Of a stretch of 64,000 nucleotides of DNA, positions 24,475-33,092 are shown in pieces. The DNA comes from Bin125 sp034421135. Lineage in GTDB: Bacteria > Chloroflexota > Dehalococcoidia > Bin125. How positions within the stretch are numbered: the stretch's first letter is position 1; every line of letters starts with the position of its first letter. The stretch covers positions 44,680 to 108,679 of the forward strand of contig DAOUKQ010000041.1 of the NCBI GenBank assembly GCA_034421135.1, given 5' to 3'. A program made the translations under genes and the position numbers. The notes beneath the pieces are model-generated. The model had not been told where the DNA came from. It was given only the letters and a program-made list of their open reading frames with translations, and made no database searches.

Positions 24475-24735
24475 ATGCAGAGCAGCCTGATCTCGAAGAT
24501 TGAGAAGGCCAAAATCTACGCGGAACAGCTTGAGCGGTTCCAAGTCACGTCGCTGCGCTGCGACGTACGCGGCGACTCGACGACGCACACCGCCGAGTTG
24601 GGTCCAGACGGTTGGGACTGCGACTGTTACTTCTTTCAGGACGCCAAGACCTGTTCACACACGATGGCCCTCGAGCGCGTACTCGACCGGATGCTGCCGG
24701 AGGCCTATCGACCCGCCTTCCCCAGCGGCAAGTAA
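24475..24735 (+). CDS. Stand-alone SWIM zinc-finger protein
   Basis: An 86-residue protein, most of which is a SWIM-type zinc site: C49-x-C51-x8-C60-x-H62 within the WDCDCYFFQDAKTCSHT region, preceded by two strands (VTSLRCDVRGDS, THTAELGPDG). SWIM fingers usually sit inside larger proteins such as Swi2/Snf2 helicases, MuDR transposases or Sws1; here the finger is nearly the whole protein. A DNA-, RNA- or protein-binding role is inferred. It follows thpR by 51 bases in the same direction. Confidence 0.8.
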   Translation: MQSSLISKIEKAKIYAEQLERFQVTSLRCDVRGDSTTHTAELGPDGWDCDCYFFQDAKTCSHTMALERVLDRMLPEAYRPAFPSGK

Positions 24736-24773
24736 CGGGACCGCAGACGCCGCCTGTGAGAGCGGCGGCGCGG

Positions 24774-25808
24774 TTAGCGGGCGGCGTTCCAGCGTTGGGC
24801 CCGGTCTGAAAACACGTCGGGATCCGCCGACCACTCGGCATAGCCGATCCGGCCGTCGTCGGTCAGCCAGTTGATCCGGTCGTTGAGCCATTGCAGCAGA
24901 TCGGCGTCCTCGATCGAAACGGTGAATCCGGCGCGCTCGACCAGCGGATCGTAGGCGGTCACGGCGAACGCGCGGCCGCTCTCTCGGGCGGCGTCGGTGT
25001 TGCCGATCTCGCCGCGGGCGAAGGCGTCGATGCGGCCGTCGGCCAACGCGCCGAGATATTCGTCCTCGTCATTGCCCAGATACGCGACCCGGGGCAGATC
25101 GCCTGGCGGCACGATGCGTGTGCGGTCGTCGAGCTCGGGCGATGGATCGGCGGCGCTGATGCGGAATGCGTCGCTGCCGTCGGCCACAAGCGTCCGCTGC
25201 GGCGTCTCCACCTGCGCGCCGGGGAGCAGGACGCCGTCGCCGTCGGCGACGCCGATGAGCTGCAGCAGCCGCGCCTCGCCGGTGGTGCCGGCGACCGCGC
25301 CCACGACATCGTCTGCGCCGAGGTCGTCGTGCGAGCGGATCCGAGCAGCGTCGGCAGCGCGAACCAGCAGCGTCTGGCGAAAGCCGATGTGCCCGTCGGT
25401 GAAGGTGACGACCGCGCCGCCACGGTCGCGCGTGCGGGAGTCGAGGATTGTGATCCCGCCGCCGGCGAAGTCGAACTCGTCGGTCGCGGGGGCGAGCCAG
25501 ATGTCGGGCCAAGCAGCGATCGGCACGCGGCGAACGCGCGGGCCGCTGTCGGCCATCGACTCCAGCGCGCTGAGCAGATCAGCCTCGTACCCGAGGTGCA
25601 CGAGGTCCGGGTCGGTGAGGTCGTCGTGAGAGGCGTAACTGACGGGCTCGAAGTAGGCGAAGTATCCGTAGGTCAGCACGCGGTCTTCCAATCGATCGGG
25701 TGAATCGCGGCCGCAACCGGCAAGGCAGACGACCGCCGCTGTGACGACCATTAGGCAGACGATCCGCGAGGCGATCGGTCGAGAAAATTCGGGCCGACTA
25801 CAACGCAT
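24774..25808 (-). CDS. Solute-binding lipoprotein, extracellular family 3 (amino-acid type)
   Basis: A 344-residue lipoprotein. The start at 25808 gives a basic N-terminus, a hydrophobic stretch and a lipobox VCLAGC. The mature part has the periplasmic-binding type II layout: TYGYFAYFEPVSY near the start, an LLSALESM helix, DFAGGGITI, VTFTDGHIGFRQTLLVR and DLGADDVVGAVAGTTGEARL. No permease or ATPase gene is near, so it may serve a transporter encoded elsewhere or be a sensor. Its start overlaps the fabF stop by 11 bases, an odd partner for a fatty-acid gene. Confidence 0.82.
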   Translation of the reverse strand: MRCSRPEFSRPIASRIVCLMVVTAAVVCLAGCGRDSPDRLEDRVLTYGYFAYFEPVSYASHDDLTDPDLVHLGYEADLLSALESMADSGPRVRRVPIAAWPDIWLAPATDEFDFAGGGITILDSRTRDRGGAVVTFTDGHIGFRQTLLVRAADAARIRSHDDLGADDVVGAVAGTTGEARLLQLIGVADGDGVLLPGAQVETPQRTLVADGSDAFRISAADPSPELDDRTRIVPPGDLPRVAYLGNDEDEYLGALADGRIDAFARGEIGNTDAARESGRAFAVTAYDPLVERAGFTVSIEDADLLQWLNDRINWLTDDGRIGYAEWSADPDVFSDRAQRWNAAR

Positions 25809-27090
25809 CGGATCGGCGACGGAAGACGAGACAGGCATTCTGGCCGCCAAACCCAAACGAGTTCTTGAGCACCGCATTGACCTCCGCCTGCCGCGACTCA
25901 TTCGGCACGTAGTCGAGGTCGCAGTCGGGGTCGGGCGTGGTGTAGTTGATCGTGGGATGCAGCCGACCGTCGGTGATCGACTTGATCGCCGCGATCGACT
26001 CCAGGCCGCCTGCGCCGCCAAAGATGTGCCCGATCATCGACTTGGTCGAGGAAACCGGGATTCTTCGCGACTCCTCGCCCAGGGCGATCTTGATGGCGCG
26101 AGTCTCGGACGCGTCGTTGAGCGGCGTCGAGGTGCCGTGGGCGTTGACGTAATCGATCTCTTCCGGCTCGATGCCGGCATCTTCCAGGGCCCAGTTGATC
26201 GCGCGGATCGGACCGGCGCCGTCGGCGTCGGGCATCACGAGATGGTGCGCGTCGGCGGAGGAGCCGAAACCGGCCAGTTCGACCTGGTACTCGACCCCGC
26301 GGCGTCGAGCCGACTCCTCGGACTCGAGCACGATGATGCCCGCACCCTCGCCGGGCACGAAGCCGTCGCGGTCGGCGTCGAACGGTCGCGAGGCGGCGGT
26401 CGGGTGCTCGTTCTGCGTGCTGAGCGCGCGCATCACGGCGAAGCCGCCTAACCCGAGCTGGCAGAAGCCGGCCTCGGCGCCGCCGGAGATGACGATGTCG
26501 GCCTGTCCGTTGCGAATCACGTTGGCCGCGTCGCCCAGCGCCTGCGTTCCGGCCGCGCAGGCCGTGACGACGGTCGTGTTGTAGCCCAGCAGTCCGAACT
26601 GCATGGCGATGTTGGCGGCCGCCATGTTGGGTAAGACCTTGGGCAGGAACAGCGGATCGAGCCGCATGCCGCCGCGCTCGAAGAGCGTGCCCGCCGTGGA
26701 CTGAATCTCGGGATAGCCGCCCGCGCCGTTACCGAGGACCACGCCGATCCGGCTGCGGTCGATCGAATCGAGGTCGAGCTGAGCGTCCTCAATCGCTTCT
26801 CGGGCGGCGGCGACGGCGAACTGTGAAAAGCGAGCCATGCGCCGCGCGGCCTTGCGCTCGATGAAGTCGCGAGGTTCGAAGTTCCGGATCTCTCCGCCGA
26901 TCGTGCAACTGAAGCCTGAGACGTCAAAGTTCTCGATCGGCTTGATCGCGCTCTCGCCGGCGAGCAGCTTCTCCCACAGCAACCTGACGCCGGGCCCATA
27001 GGGCGAGATGGCGCCCATTCCCGTGACGACGACCTTCGGTCGGTTCGAGTCGGTCTGCCTGTCGGGTTCTGCGATCGCTGCTTCAGTCAT
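25798..27090 (-). CDS. fabF: 3-oxoacyl-[acyl-carrier-protein] synthase II
   Basis: A 430-residue KAS II. The catalytic Cys178 lies in TVVTACAAGTQAL; the two histidines are in NAHGTSTPLND (about 318) and SSTKSMIGHIFGGAGG (about 355). It elongates acyl-ACP by condensation with malonyl-ACP in fatty acid synthesis. The first 17 residues are an unconserved polar leader. Its ATG overlaps the folC stop (ATGA), so it is expressed with folC. No acpP or fabD is adjacent. Confidence 0.95.
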   Translation of the reverse strand: MTEAAIAEPDRQTDSNRPKVVVTGMGAISPYGPGVRLLWEKLLAGESAIKPIENFDVSGFSCTIGGEIRNFEPRDFIERKAARRMARFSQFAVAAAREAIEDAQLDLDSIDRSRIGVVLGNGAGGYPEIQSTAGTLFERGGMRLDPLFLPKVLPNMAAANIAMQFGLLGYNTTVVTACAAGTQALGDAANVIRNGQADIVISGGAEAGFCQLGLGGFAVMRALSTQNEHPTAASRPFDADRDGFVPGEGAGIIVLESEESARRRGVEYQVELAGFGSSADAHHLVMPDADGAGPIRAINWALEDAGIEPEEIDYVNAHGTSTPLNDASETRAIKIALGEESRRIPVSSTKSMIGHIFGGAGGLESIAAIKSITDGRLHPTINYTTPDPDCDLDYVPNESRQAEVNAVLKNSFGFGGQNACLVFRRRSDAL

Positions 27091-28565
27091 ACGGTCGGAT
27101 CCTCGGCTCGACGGACGATGGCGGTCTGGGGCGGGGCGCTGAGGAAGCGTCGCGCGTCGGCTGCAAGCGAGAGAGAGCCCAGGACGAGAATGAGATCGTC
27201 GGCGCGCGCGCGTTGCCCCGCAGCGCCAAGCGCCGAGCGCGGGTCGTCATGGACGCCGATGTCTCCACCCCAATCGGCGTCGGTGAAGGCGTCCGCGACT
27301 TGCTCCGGCGACCGCGCCCGGGGATGGTCGGACGTGGTCGCGTAGACGTACGCGCTGCGCGTTTGGATGATGTTGGCCATGTCCCGGAGCGCCTTGTCTC
27401 CCAGGACGCCGAAGACGACATGCAACTGTTCGTGAGGAAAGTAGTCGCGGCACGCGTCGAGCGCTCGCTGAACCGACTCGGCGTTGTGCGCGCCGTCGAT
27501 CACCACGCGCGGCGGTCCGGCGGGACCACTCGGTGAGAGTGAGAGCGCCTCAGGCAGTTCAAACGACTCAAGTCTCGCCGGCCAGCGCACGGTCGCTAGG
27601 CCCTGATGTAACGCTGCGGACGGTACCGCCACGCTGCCCTGATCGACCAGGGCGTCGATCGTCGCGATCGCCGTCACCGCGTTGTCGATCTGGTGCCGAC
27701 CCAGCAGCGGCAGCAGGTGCATCGACTGCGGCTGCTCGGTCGGGCGCGGGCTCTGCCGGCGCAGCCGGAACCATTGACCCCACGGTTCCACGCCGGCCGG
27801 CTCGGCCCGGTAGTCGGCGCCCACGTCGACCAACGGAACGGGCACATCGTCGGCCGCATTGCGGATCACGGCTGCCGCGTCTGCATAGCGCTGCGGCGCG
27901 AGGATGACCTGCTGGCAGGCGGCGCTGATGATGCCCGCCTTCTCCGCTGCGATCTGGGTGATCTTGTCGCCCAGGATGTCGGTGTGCTCGTAGGACAGCG
28001 AGGTGATCACCGCGGCGTCGGTGCGGGAGAAGACGTTGGTGCTGTCGAGCCGCCCGCCGAGACCGACTTCGACGATCTGCACGTCGACATCGTGCGCATG
28101 GAAGGCGTGGAAGCTGAGCGCCGTGAGGATCTCGAAGGTGCTGATGTGTCCCGGATCATCGTGCAGCTCGGCTTCGATCACGTGGCGGATCTGTTCGCAG
28201 AGCCGCGCGAATTCGGTCTCGGGCAGCGGCGCGCCGAGTATGCGGATGCGCTCGGTGAAGTCATGCAGGTGCGGGCTGGTGAACAAGCCGGTCTTGAATC
28301 CCGCCGCGCGTAGGACCGACTCGATGATCGCCGCCGTCGATCCTTTGCCCTTGCTGCCGGCGATGTGAATCGTGGTGCGTCCATGCTGTGGGTCGCCCAG
28401 GCGGCGCAGGATGGATCGAATCCGGTCGAGCGCGAAGTCGCCCTTGGCGCGTCTGGGACCGGACCCGCGCTCGAAGTCGGCGAACGACATCAACCACTCG
28501 ACGGCATCGATAAAGCTGTCGATCGGTTTGCCGATCAGCGGCCCAGCGTCGTCTGAAGTCCCCAT
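27087..28565 (-). CDS. folC: Bifunctional folylpolyglutamate synthase/dihydrofolate synthase
   Basis: A 492-residue Mur-ligase-like enzyme starting at the ATG at 28565, preceded by GGGAGG. The ATP-binding loop is GSKGKGS at 70-76, followed by TGLFTSPHLHDFTERI; LGGRLDSTNV and VIDGAHNAESVQRAL are also family blocks. It adds glutamate to dihydropteroate and to folates. It leads a leftward operon, folC-fabF-solute-binding lipoprotein. Confidence 0.94.
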   Translation of the reverse strand: MGTSDDAGPLIGKPIDSFIDAVEWLMSFADFERGSGPRRAKGDFALDRIRSILRRLGDPQHGRTTIHIAGSKGKGSTAAIIESVLRAAGFKTGLFTSPHLHDFTERIRILGAPLPETEFARLCEQIRHVIEAELHDDPGHISTFEILTALSFHAFHAHDVDVQIVEVGLGGRLDSTNVFSRTDAAVITSLSYEHTDILGDKITQIAAEKAGIISAACQQVILAPQRYADAAAVIRNAADDVPVPLVDVGADYRAEPAGVEPWGQWFRLRRQSPRPTEQPQSMHLLPLLGRHQIDNAVTAIATIDALVDQGSVAVPSAALHQGLATVRWPARLESFELPEALSLSPSGPAGPPRVVIDGAHNAESVQRALDACRDYFPHEQLHVVFGVLGDKALRDMANIIQTRSAYVYATTSDHPRARSPEQVADAFTDADWGGDIGVHDDPRSALGAAGQRARADDLILVLGSLSLAADARRFLSAPPQTAIVRRAEDPTV

Positions 28566-28714
28566 CGTGGCGCCTCCCGCTCTGCCAACCCGAGCCTGCG
28601 TCGTGACTGCTTCCCGATTCATTCATCGTACGCCACTTGATCAGGTGGATTCATGCTGCGACGATCCGCCCAGGATCTACTGCGCAATGCGGCCAAACGG
28701 ACGGACCGGAGCTC

Positions 28715-29692
28715 ATGCCTGACGATGGCGATTCACTACGAACCCTGGCTGATGTGGTCGCCGAGACCGCGCCGCCGGCGCTGGTCGAGGACGGCTTGCT
28801 GACGGTGGTTGGCGCCATTGCCGACGGGGCCCGGCGCGTCGACGGCCTGACCCGACGCGCAGCGCTGGCCGGCGTGCTGGGCGATACCGGCGAGATGAAC
28901 GTCCAGGGTGAGATTGTGCAGGTGCTCGACGCCGCAGGGACCGATGCATTCGTTTCGTCGCTGCGCGACTGCGGCGCGGTCGCTGCGCTGGCCTGCGAGG
29001 AACTGGAGGAAGCGGTCTTCGTCTCCAACGACGCCGACCATCCCTACCTCGTGCTCTTCGATCCGGTCGACGGCTCGTCGAACATCGACGTCGCCGTCAC
29101 GATCGGCTCGATCTTCGCTGTCTACCATCGCAACGACGACGCGGCGGTGACCGAAGCGTCGCTGCTGCGTCCCGGACGCGAGCAGTGCGCGGCTGTCTAC
29201 GTCGTGTACGGCTCCTCCACCGTGTTGGTCGTGGCGACCGAGGGTCGGGTCGACGGATTCACGCTGGATCCAGGCTCGGGCGAGTTCGTCCACTCGCACG
29301 ACGCGATTCGGATTCCGGCCAAATGCGCCGCCTATTCGGTCAACGAAGGCAACCAGGGAAACTGGCATCCCGAGATGCAAGCGGCCGTCGCCGAGCTGCG
29401 CCAGGATTATGGTCTACGTTATGTGGGCTCGCTGGTCGCCGATTTCCATCGCGATCTGCTCAAGGGCGGCATCTTTCTCTACCCGGGCGACGTCAAGTCG
29501 CCGGGCGGCAAACTGCGATTGGGTTACGAGGCGAATCCACTTTGTTATGTCGCAGAGCAAGCCGGCGGCGCGGGATCGACCGGCGACACGCGCATCCTCG
29601 ATGTCCAACCCGAGATCCTGCACCAGCGCACTCCGCTGATCGTGGGCAACGCCGACGTGGTGGAACGGGTAGTAGCGAAGTTGGCGCAATAA
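28715..29692 (+). CDS. fbp: Fructose-1,6-bisphosphatase, class I
   Basis: A 325-residue enzyme with the class I metal and substrate block FDPVDGSSNIDVAVTIGSIF, in which Asp, Asp and Glu upstream (ACEELEEAV) bind Mg2+. LLKGGIFLYPGDVKSPGGKLRLGYEANP is the C-terminal family block. The ATG at 28715 starts the family N-terminus; an in-frame start 78 bases upstream is not conserved. It removes the 1-phosphate of fructose 1,6-bisphosphate in gluconeogenesis. The aldolase gene follows 83 bases later, so the two form a gluconeogenic pair. Confidence 0.95.
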   Translation: MPDDGDSLRTLADVVAETAPPALVEDGLLTVVGAIADGARRVDGLTRRAALAGVLGDTGEMNVQGEIVQVLDAAGTDAFVSSLRDCGAVAALACEELEEAVFVSNDADHPYLVLFDPVDGSSNIDVAVTIGSIFAVYHRNDDAAVTEASLLRPGREQCAAVYVVYGSSTVLVVATEGRVDGFTLDPGSGEFVHSHDAIRIPAKCAAYSVNEGNQGNWHPEMQAAVAELRQDYGLRYVGSLVADFHRDLLKGGIFLYPGDVKSPGGKLRLGYEANPLCYVAEQAGGAGSTGDTRILDVQPEILHQRTPLIVGNADVVERVVAKLAQ

Positions 29693-29775
29693 CGTACACA
29701 CATCAGCGCCCGCCGTATTGCCGGCTGGGCGTGGGCGACTCCACCAACTTGCAAGGCCTAGAAAGGCGATATCCG

Positions 29776-30786
29776 ATGGGCAACCCACTACATGAGACCG
29801 CTCGCGCGCTGGTCGCGCCCGGTCGCGGCATTCTCGCCGCCGACGAATCCGCGCCGACGATCAAGCGCCGCTTCGACACGATCGGGCTCGAATCGACCGA
29901 GACCAACCGCCGCGATTGGCGACAGTTGCTGTTCACCACCGACGGCATCGGCGACTGGATCTCCGGCGTGATCCTGTTCGAGGAGACGCTGGGCCAGGAC
30001 GCCTCCGACGGCCGCTCGCTGGTCGAGGTGCTGACCGCCAATGGCGTGATTCCCGGCGTCAAGGTCGACAAGGGGGCCAAGGATCTGGCTGGCTCCCCGG
30101 CGGAGAAGGTGACCGAGGGCCTCGACGGGATGCGCGAGCGGCTTGAGGTCTATCGCGAGCAGGGCGCTCGCTTCACCAAGTGGCGGGCGGTGATCGATAT
30201 TGCAGAAGATCGTCCGACCGACTACTGCCTCGATGTCAACGCGCACGCGTTGGCGCGTTACGCCGCGCTGTCGCAGGAGGCGGGATTGGTGCCGATCGTC
30301 GAGCCGGAAGTGCTGATGGACGGCGAGCACGACATCGCCGCCTGCGCCGCCGCGACCGAGCGAGCCCTGCGCGCGACCTACGCAGCGCTGGCCGCGCAGC
30401 AGGTCGACCTCGAAGGCACGCTGCTGAAGCCGAACATGGTGCTCTCCGGCAAGAGCGCCGGCAACCGCGCTCCGGCAGACGTCGTCGCCACCGAGACGTT
30501 GCGCGTGTTCGCCAACACCGTGCCGTCCTCGGTGCCCGGCTGCGTCTTCCTCTCCGGCGGACAGTCCGACGAGGAAGCGACGGTCAACCTGAATGCGATC
30601 AACCAGGCGGCGGCCGGCTCCTCGTCCGCGCCCTGGGAACTCAGCTTCTCCTACGGTCGCGGCCTGCAGGCCACGCCGCTCTCGGTCTGGGGCGGCAAGC
30701 CCGAGAATGTTCCCGCCGCGCAACAAGCCTTCCAGGAGCGAGCGAGCATGACGTCCGCCGCTCGCAAGGGCGAGTACGCGGGCTAA
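29776..30786 (+). CDS. Fructose-bisphosphate aldolase, class I
   Basis: A 336-residue class I (Schiff-base) aldolase resembling the eukaryotic type. It begins with LVAPGRGILAADESAPTIKRR and has GVIPGVKVDKG, the ARFTKWRAVI block, the Schiff-base lysine in GTLLKPNMVLSGK, and CVFLSGGQSDEEAT. It cleaves fructose 1,6-bisphosphate without a metal ion. The open frame continues far upstream across the end of fbp, but the family starts at this ATG. The class I enzyme is less common in bacteria than class II and helps the lineage guess. Confidence 0.94.
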   Translation: MGNPLHETARALVAPGRGILAADESAPTIKRRFDTIGLESTETNRRDWRQLLFTTDGIGDWISGVILFEETLGQDASDGRSLVEVLTANGVIPGVKVDKGAKDLAGSPAEKVTEGLDGMRERLEVYREQGARFTKWRAVIDIAEDRPTDYCLDVNAHALARYAALSQEAGLVPIVEPEVLMDGEHDIAACAAATERALRATYAALAAQQVDLEGTLLKPNMVLSGKSAGNRAPADVVATETLRVFANTVPSSVPGCVFLSGGQSDEEATVNLNAINQAAAGSSSAPWELSFSYGRGLQATPLSVWGGKPENVPAAQQAFQERASMTSAARKGEYAG

Positions 30787-30804
30787 CGCCGGCGCTCTGC
30801 TGTA

Positions 30805-30885
30805 CCAGTTCCCTCTCCCGGAGGAGGCTTGCGCGCACATCGCTTTCCGGTCCCCTCTCCCAGAGGGAGGGGGGGTTATCTCCGG
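30805..30885. repeat. Palindromic C-rich/G-rich element after the aldolase gene
   Basis: The 125-bp gap after the aldolase gene holds two related segments, CCCTCTCCCGGAGG and CCCTCTCCCAGAGGGAGGG, each able to fold on itself (for example CCCTCT/AGAGGG). The style matches the element found inside valS at 51482-51531. It may serve as a terminator. It ends shortly before the AAGGAA Shine-Dalgarno of rdgB. Confidence 0.5.
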
Positions 30886-30911
30886 AGCGGGAGCGCTAAA
30901 GGAATGAATCA

Positions 30912-31541
30912 GTGTCCCACCGACTGCTGATCGCTACTGGCAATCCCGGCAAGATTCGCGAGTTTCGCGAGCTGTTCGACGCGCATGTCGAATCGACGTG
31001 GGAGTTGGTTGCGCCCGAGGACGTGGGGCTTGAGGGATTCACCGTGGTCGAAGACGGCGACACCTATGCCGAGAACGCCGGACGCAAGGCGCGCTCGTAC
31101 TCGAACGCGGCTGGCCTGCCGGCGCTGGCCGACGACTCGGGAATTGAAGTGGACGCGCTCGATGGCGCGCCCGGTCTGTACAGCGCTCGGTATGCTGGTG
31201 AGGCAGCGGGAGACGCCGCCAATCGCGCCAAGCTGTTACAGGCATTGGCCAACATCCCAACCGAGCGGCGGGCGGCGCGCTTCCGCTGTGTGATCGCCCT
31301 CGCGTTTCCCTACACCACCAACGTGCGGCTGGGTGAGGGCGTCGTTGAAGGCTCGATCGCCATGGACGAGCGCGGCGAGTTGGGCTTCGGTTACGACCCG
31401 ATCTTCGCTCTGCCCGACGGTCGGCGCATGGCTGAACTCGACATCGCCGAGAAGAACCGCATCTCCCATCGCGCCCGAGCCCTGGCGAACGCAGCCTGGG
31501 CGCTCGATATGATGGCGCAGACACTGGACAAGTCAGACTAG
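30912..31541 (+). CDS. rdgB: XTP/dITP pyrophosphatase (HAM1/RdgB)
   Basis: A 209-residue enzyme with the family motifs LLIATGNPGKIREFREL at the start, ALADDSGIEVDALDGAPGLYSARYAG in the middle, and GELGFGYDPIF followed by MAELDIAEKNRISHRARA near the end. It hydrolyses non-canonical purine triphosphates such as dITP and XTP and keeps them out of DNA. The GTG start has AAGGAA 7 bases upstream. It lies 14 bases before moaA. Confidence 0.95.
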   Translation: MSHRLLIATGNPGKIREFRELFDAHVESTWELVAPEDVGLEGFTVVEDGDTYAENAGRKARSYSNAAGLPALADDSGIEVDALDGAPGLYSARYAGEAAGDAANRAKLLQALANIPTERRAARFRCVIALAFPYTTNVRLGEGVVEGSIAMDERGELGFGYDPIFALPDGRRMAELDIAEKNRISHRARALANAAWALDMMAQTLDKSD

Positions 31542-31555
31542 TCGGACAGGCCAGC

Positions 31556-32587
31556 ATGAACCCGTCTCCGGACGCTCCCATCGACCGGCTGGGTCGGCGC
31601 TTCGCCGACCTGCGCGTCTCGGTTACCGACCGTTGTAACTTTCGCTGTCCCTACTGCATGCCCAAGGAGATCTTCGGACCGGGTTACGAGTTCCTGCCGC
31701 GGACCGCGATTCTCAGCTTTGAAGAGATCGTGCGGCTGGCGAGGATCTTCGGTCAAATGGGGCTGCGCAAACTACGCCTGACCGGCGGGGAACCGACGGT
31801 TCGAGCGGAACTGCCGACCCTCGTGCGAATGTTGCGCGAAGCGCTGCCGGATGTCGATCTGGCCCTGACCACCAACGGCTCGCGGCTGGTCGCGCTGTCC
31901 GAGGAGTTGAAGGCGGCCGGACTTGACCGGGTCACGGTCAGCCTCGATTCGGTGGATCCCGAAATCGGCCGTGAGATGAACGGGGTCGATTTTCCGCCCG
32001 AGCGGGTGCTCGCCGGGATCGATGCGGCTGCCGCTGCAGGGTTGGGACCGATCAAGATCAACGCCGTGGTCAAGCGCGGCGTCAACGACGGCGGCCTGGT
32101 CGACATGGCTCGCTACTTCCGCGGGACCGGGCACATTGTTCGCTTTATTGAGTACATGGATGTCGGCGCGACCAACGGTTGGAAGCTGGACGAAGTCGTG
32201 CCGGCGCGCGAGATCATCCAGATGCTGGAGCAAGTGGAAGGACTGGAACCGGTCGAGGCCGCCTATCGCGGCGAGGTCGCCAAGCGCTGGCGCTGGTCCG
32301 ACGGCAGCGGCGAGATTGGCGTGATCACCTCGGTGACCGAACCGTTCTGCGGCGACTGCACGCGAGCGCGGCTCTCGGCCGAAGGCTCGCTCTACACCTG
32401 CCTCTTCGCCTCGGTCGGCAACGATCTGCGTGGACCGATGCGCGATGGCGCCAGCGACGAGGAACTGGTCGAACGGATCGCGGGAGTCTGGACCATGCGC
32501 GAGGACCGCTACTCGGAATTGCGAGCGGCGATGACCGACGATCTGCCGCGTATGGGCCGGGTGGAGATGTCGCACATTGGCGGCTGA
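31556..32587 (+). CDS. moaA: GTP 3',8-cyclase
   Basis: A 343-residue radical SAM enzyme. The N-terminal cluster cysteines are C27-x3-C31-x2-C34 (DRCNFRCPYCMP), followed by KLRLTGGEPTVR. The second, C-terminal cluster is C-x2-C-x13-C in FCGDCTRARLSAEGSLYTC. It converts GTP to the 3',8-cyclised precursor in the first step of molybdenum cofactor synthesis. The C-terminal pair of glycines (SHIGG) needed for activity is present. It overlaps moaC. Confidence 0.96.
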   Translation: MNPSPDAPIDRLGRRFADLRVSVTDRCNFRCPYCMPKEIFGPGYEFLPRTAILSFEEIVRLARIFGQMGLRKLRLTGGEPTVRAELPTLVRMLREALPDVDLALTTNGSRLVALSEELKAAGLDRVTVSLDSVDPEIGREMNGVDFPPERVLAGIDAAAAAGLGPIKINAVVKRGVNDGGLVDMARYFRGTGHIVRFIEYMDVGATNGWKLDEVVPAREIIQMLEQVEGLEPVEAAYRGEVAKRWRWSDGSGEIGVITSVTEPFCGDCTRARLSAEGSLYTCLFASVGNDLRGPMRDGASDEELVERIAGVWTMREDRYSELRAAMTDDLPRMGRVEMSHIGG

Positions 32588-33092
32588 AGATCAGGCGCAA
32601 CGGGATCAACGGGATCAGCACGAGCTGAGCCACATTGACGCTCAGGGTCGGGCGCGCATGGTCGACGTCGGCGGCAAGGACGTAACCGAGCGCCGCGCCG
32701 TCGCCGAGGGTCGCGTGCTGATGCAGCCGGAGACGCTCGAACTGATCCGCAACTCGTCGTTGAAGAAAGGCGATGTGCTCACGACCGCCGAGATCGCCGG
32801 CGTGATGGCGGCCAAGCGGACGCACGAGCTGATCCCGCTCTGCCATCCCTTGATGTTGAACAAGGTGCTGGTCGAGCTCAGCCTGGTCGACGAACCACCC
32901 TCAGTCGCGATTCGCGCCGAAGTCCGCTGCTCGGGCAAGACCGGCGTCGAGATGGAGGCGCTGACAGCCGTCTCGGTCGCCGGCCTGACGGTCTACGACA
33001 TGGCCAAGGCGGTCGACCGCGGCATGAGGATCGATGCGGTCCGCCTACGAGAGAAAGACGGCGGCCGCTCAGGCTCGGTACGGCTGGACTAG
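32577..33092 (+). CDS. moaC: Cyclic pyranopterin monophosphate synthase
   Basis: A 171-residue MoaC with LSHIDAQGRARMVDVGGKDVTER at the start, LIPLCHPLML near 80-88 and VEMEALTAVSVAGLTVYDMAKA; it completes the pathway step begun by MoaA. The start is TTG at 32577, inside moaA, supported by GGTGGAG 9 bases upstream; no ATG or GTG precedes the conserved region. Its last four bases, CTAG, are shared with the stop of the convergent TPR gene. Confidence 0.94.
   Translation: MAAEDQAQRDQRDQHELSHIDAQGRARMVDVGGKDVTERRAVAEGRVLMQPETLELIRNSSLKKGDVLTTAEIAGVMAAKRTHELIPLCHPLMLNKVLVELSLVDEPPSVAIRAEVRCSGKTGVEMEALTAVSVAGLTVYDMAKAVDRGMRIDAVRLREKDGGRSGSVRLD

Noticed and set aside
29185..29775. Upstream extension of the aldolase frame across fbp.
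   Set aside because: The translated extension is arginine-rich shadow of fbp; the family N-terminus starts at 29776.
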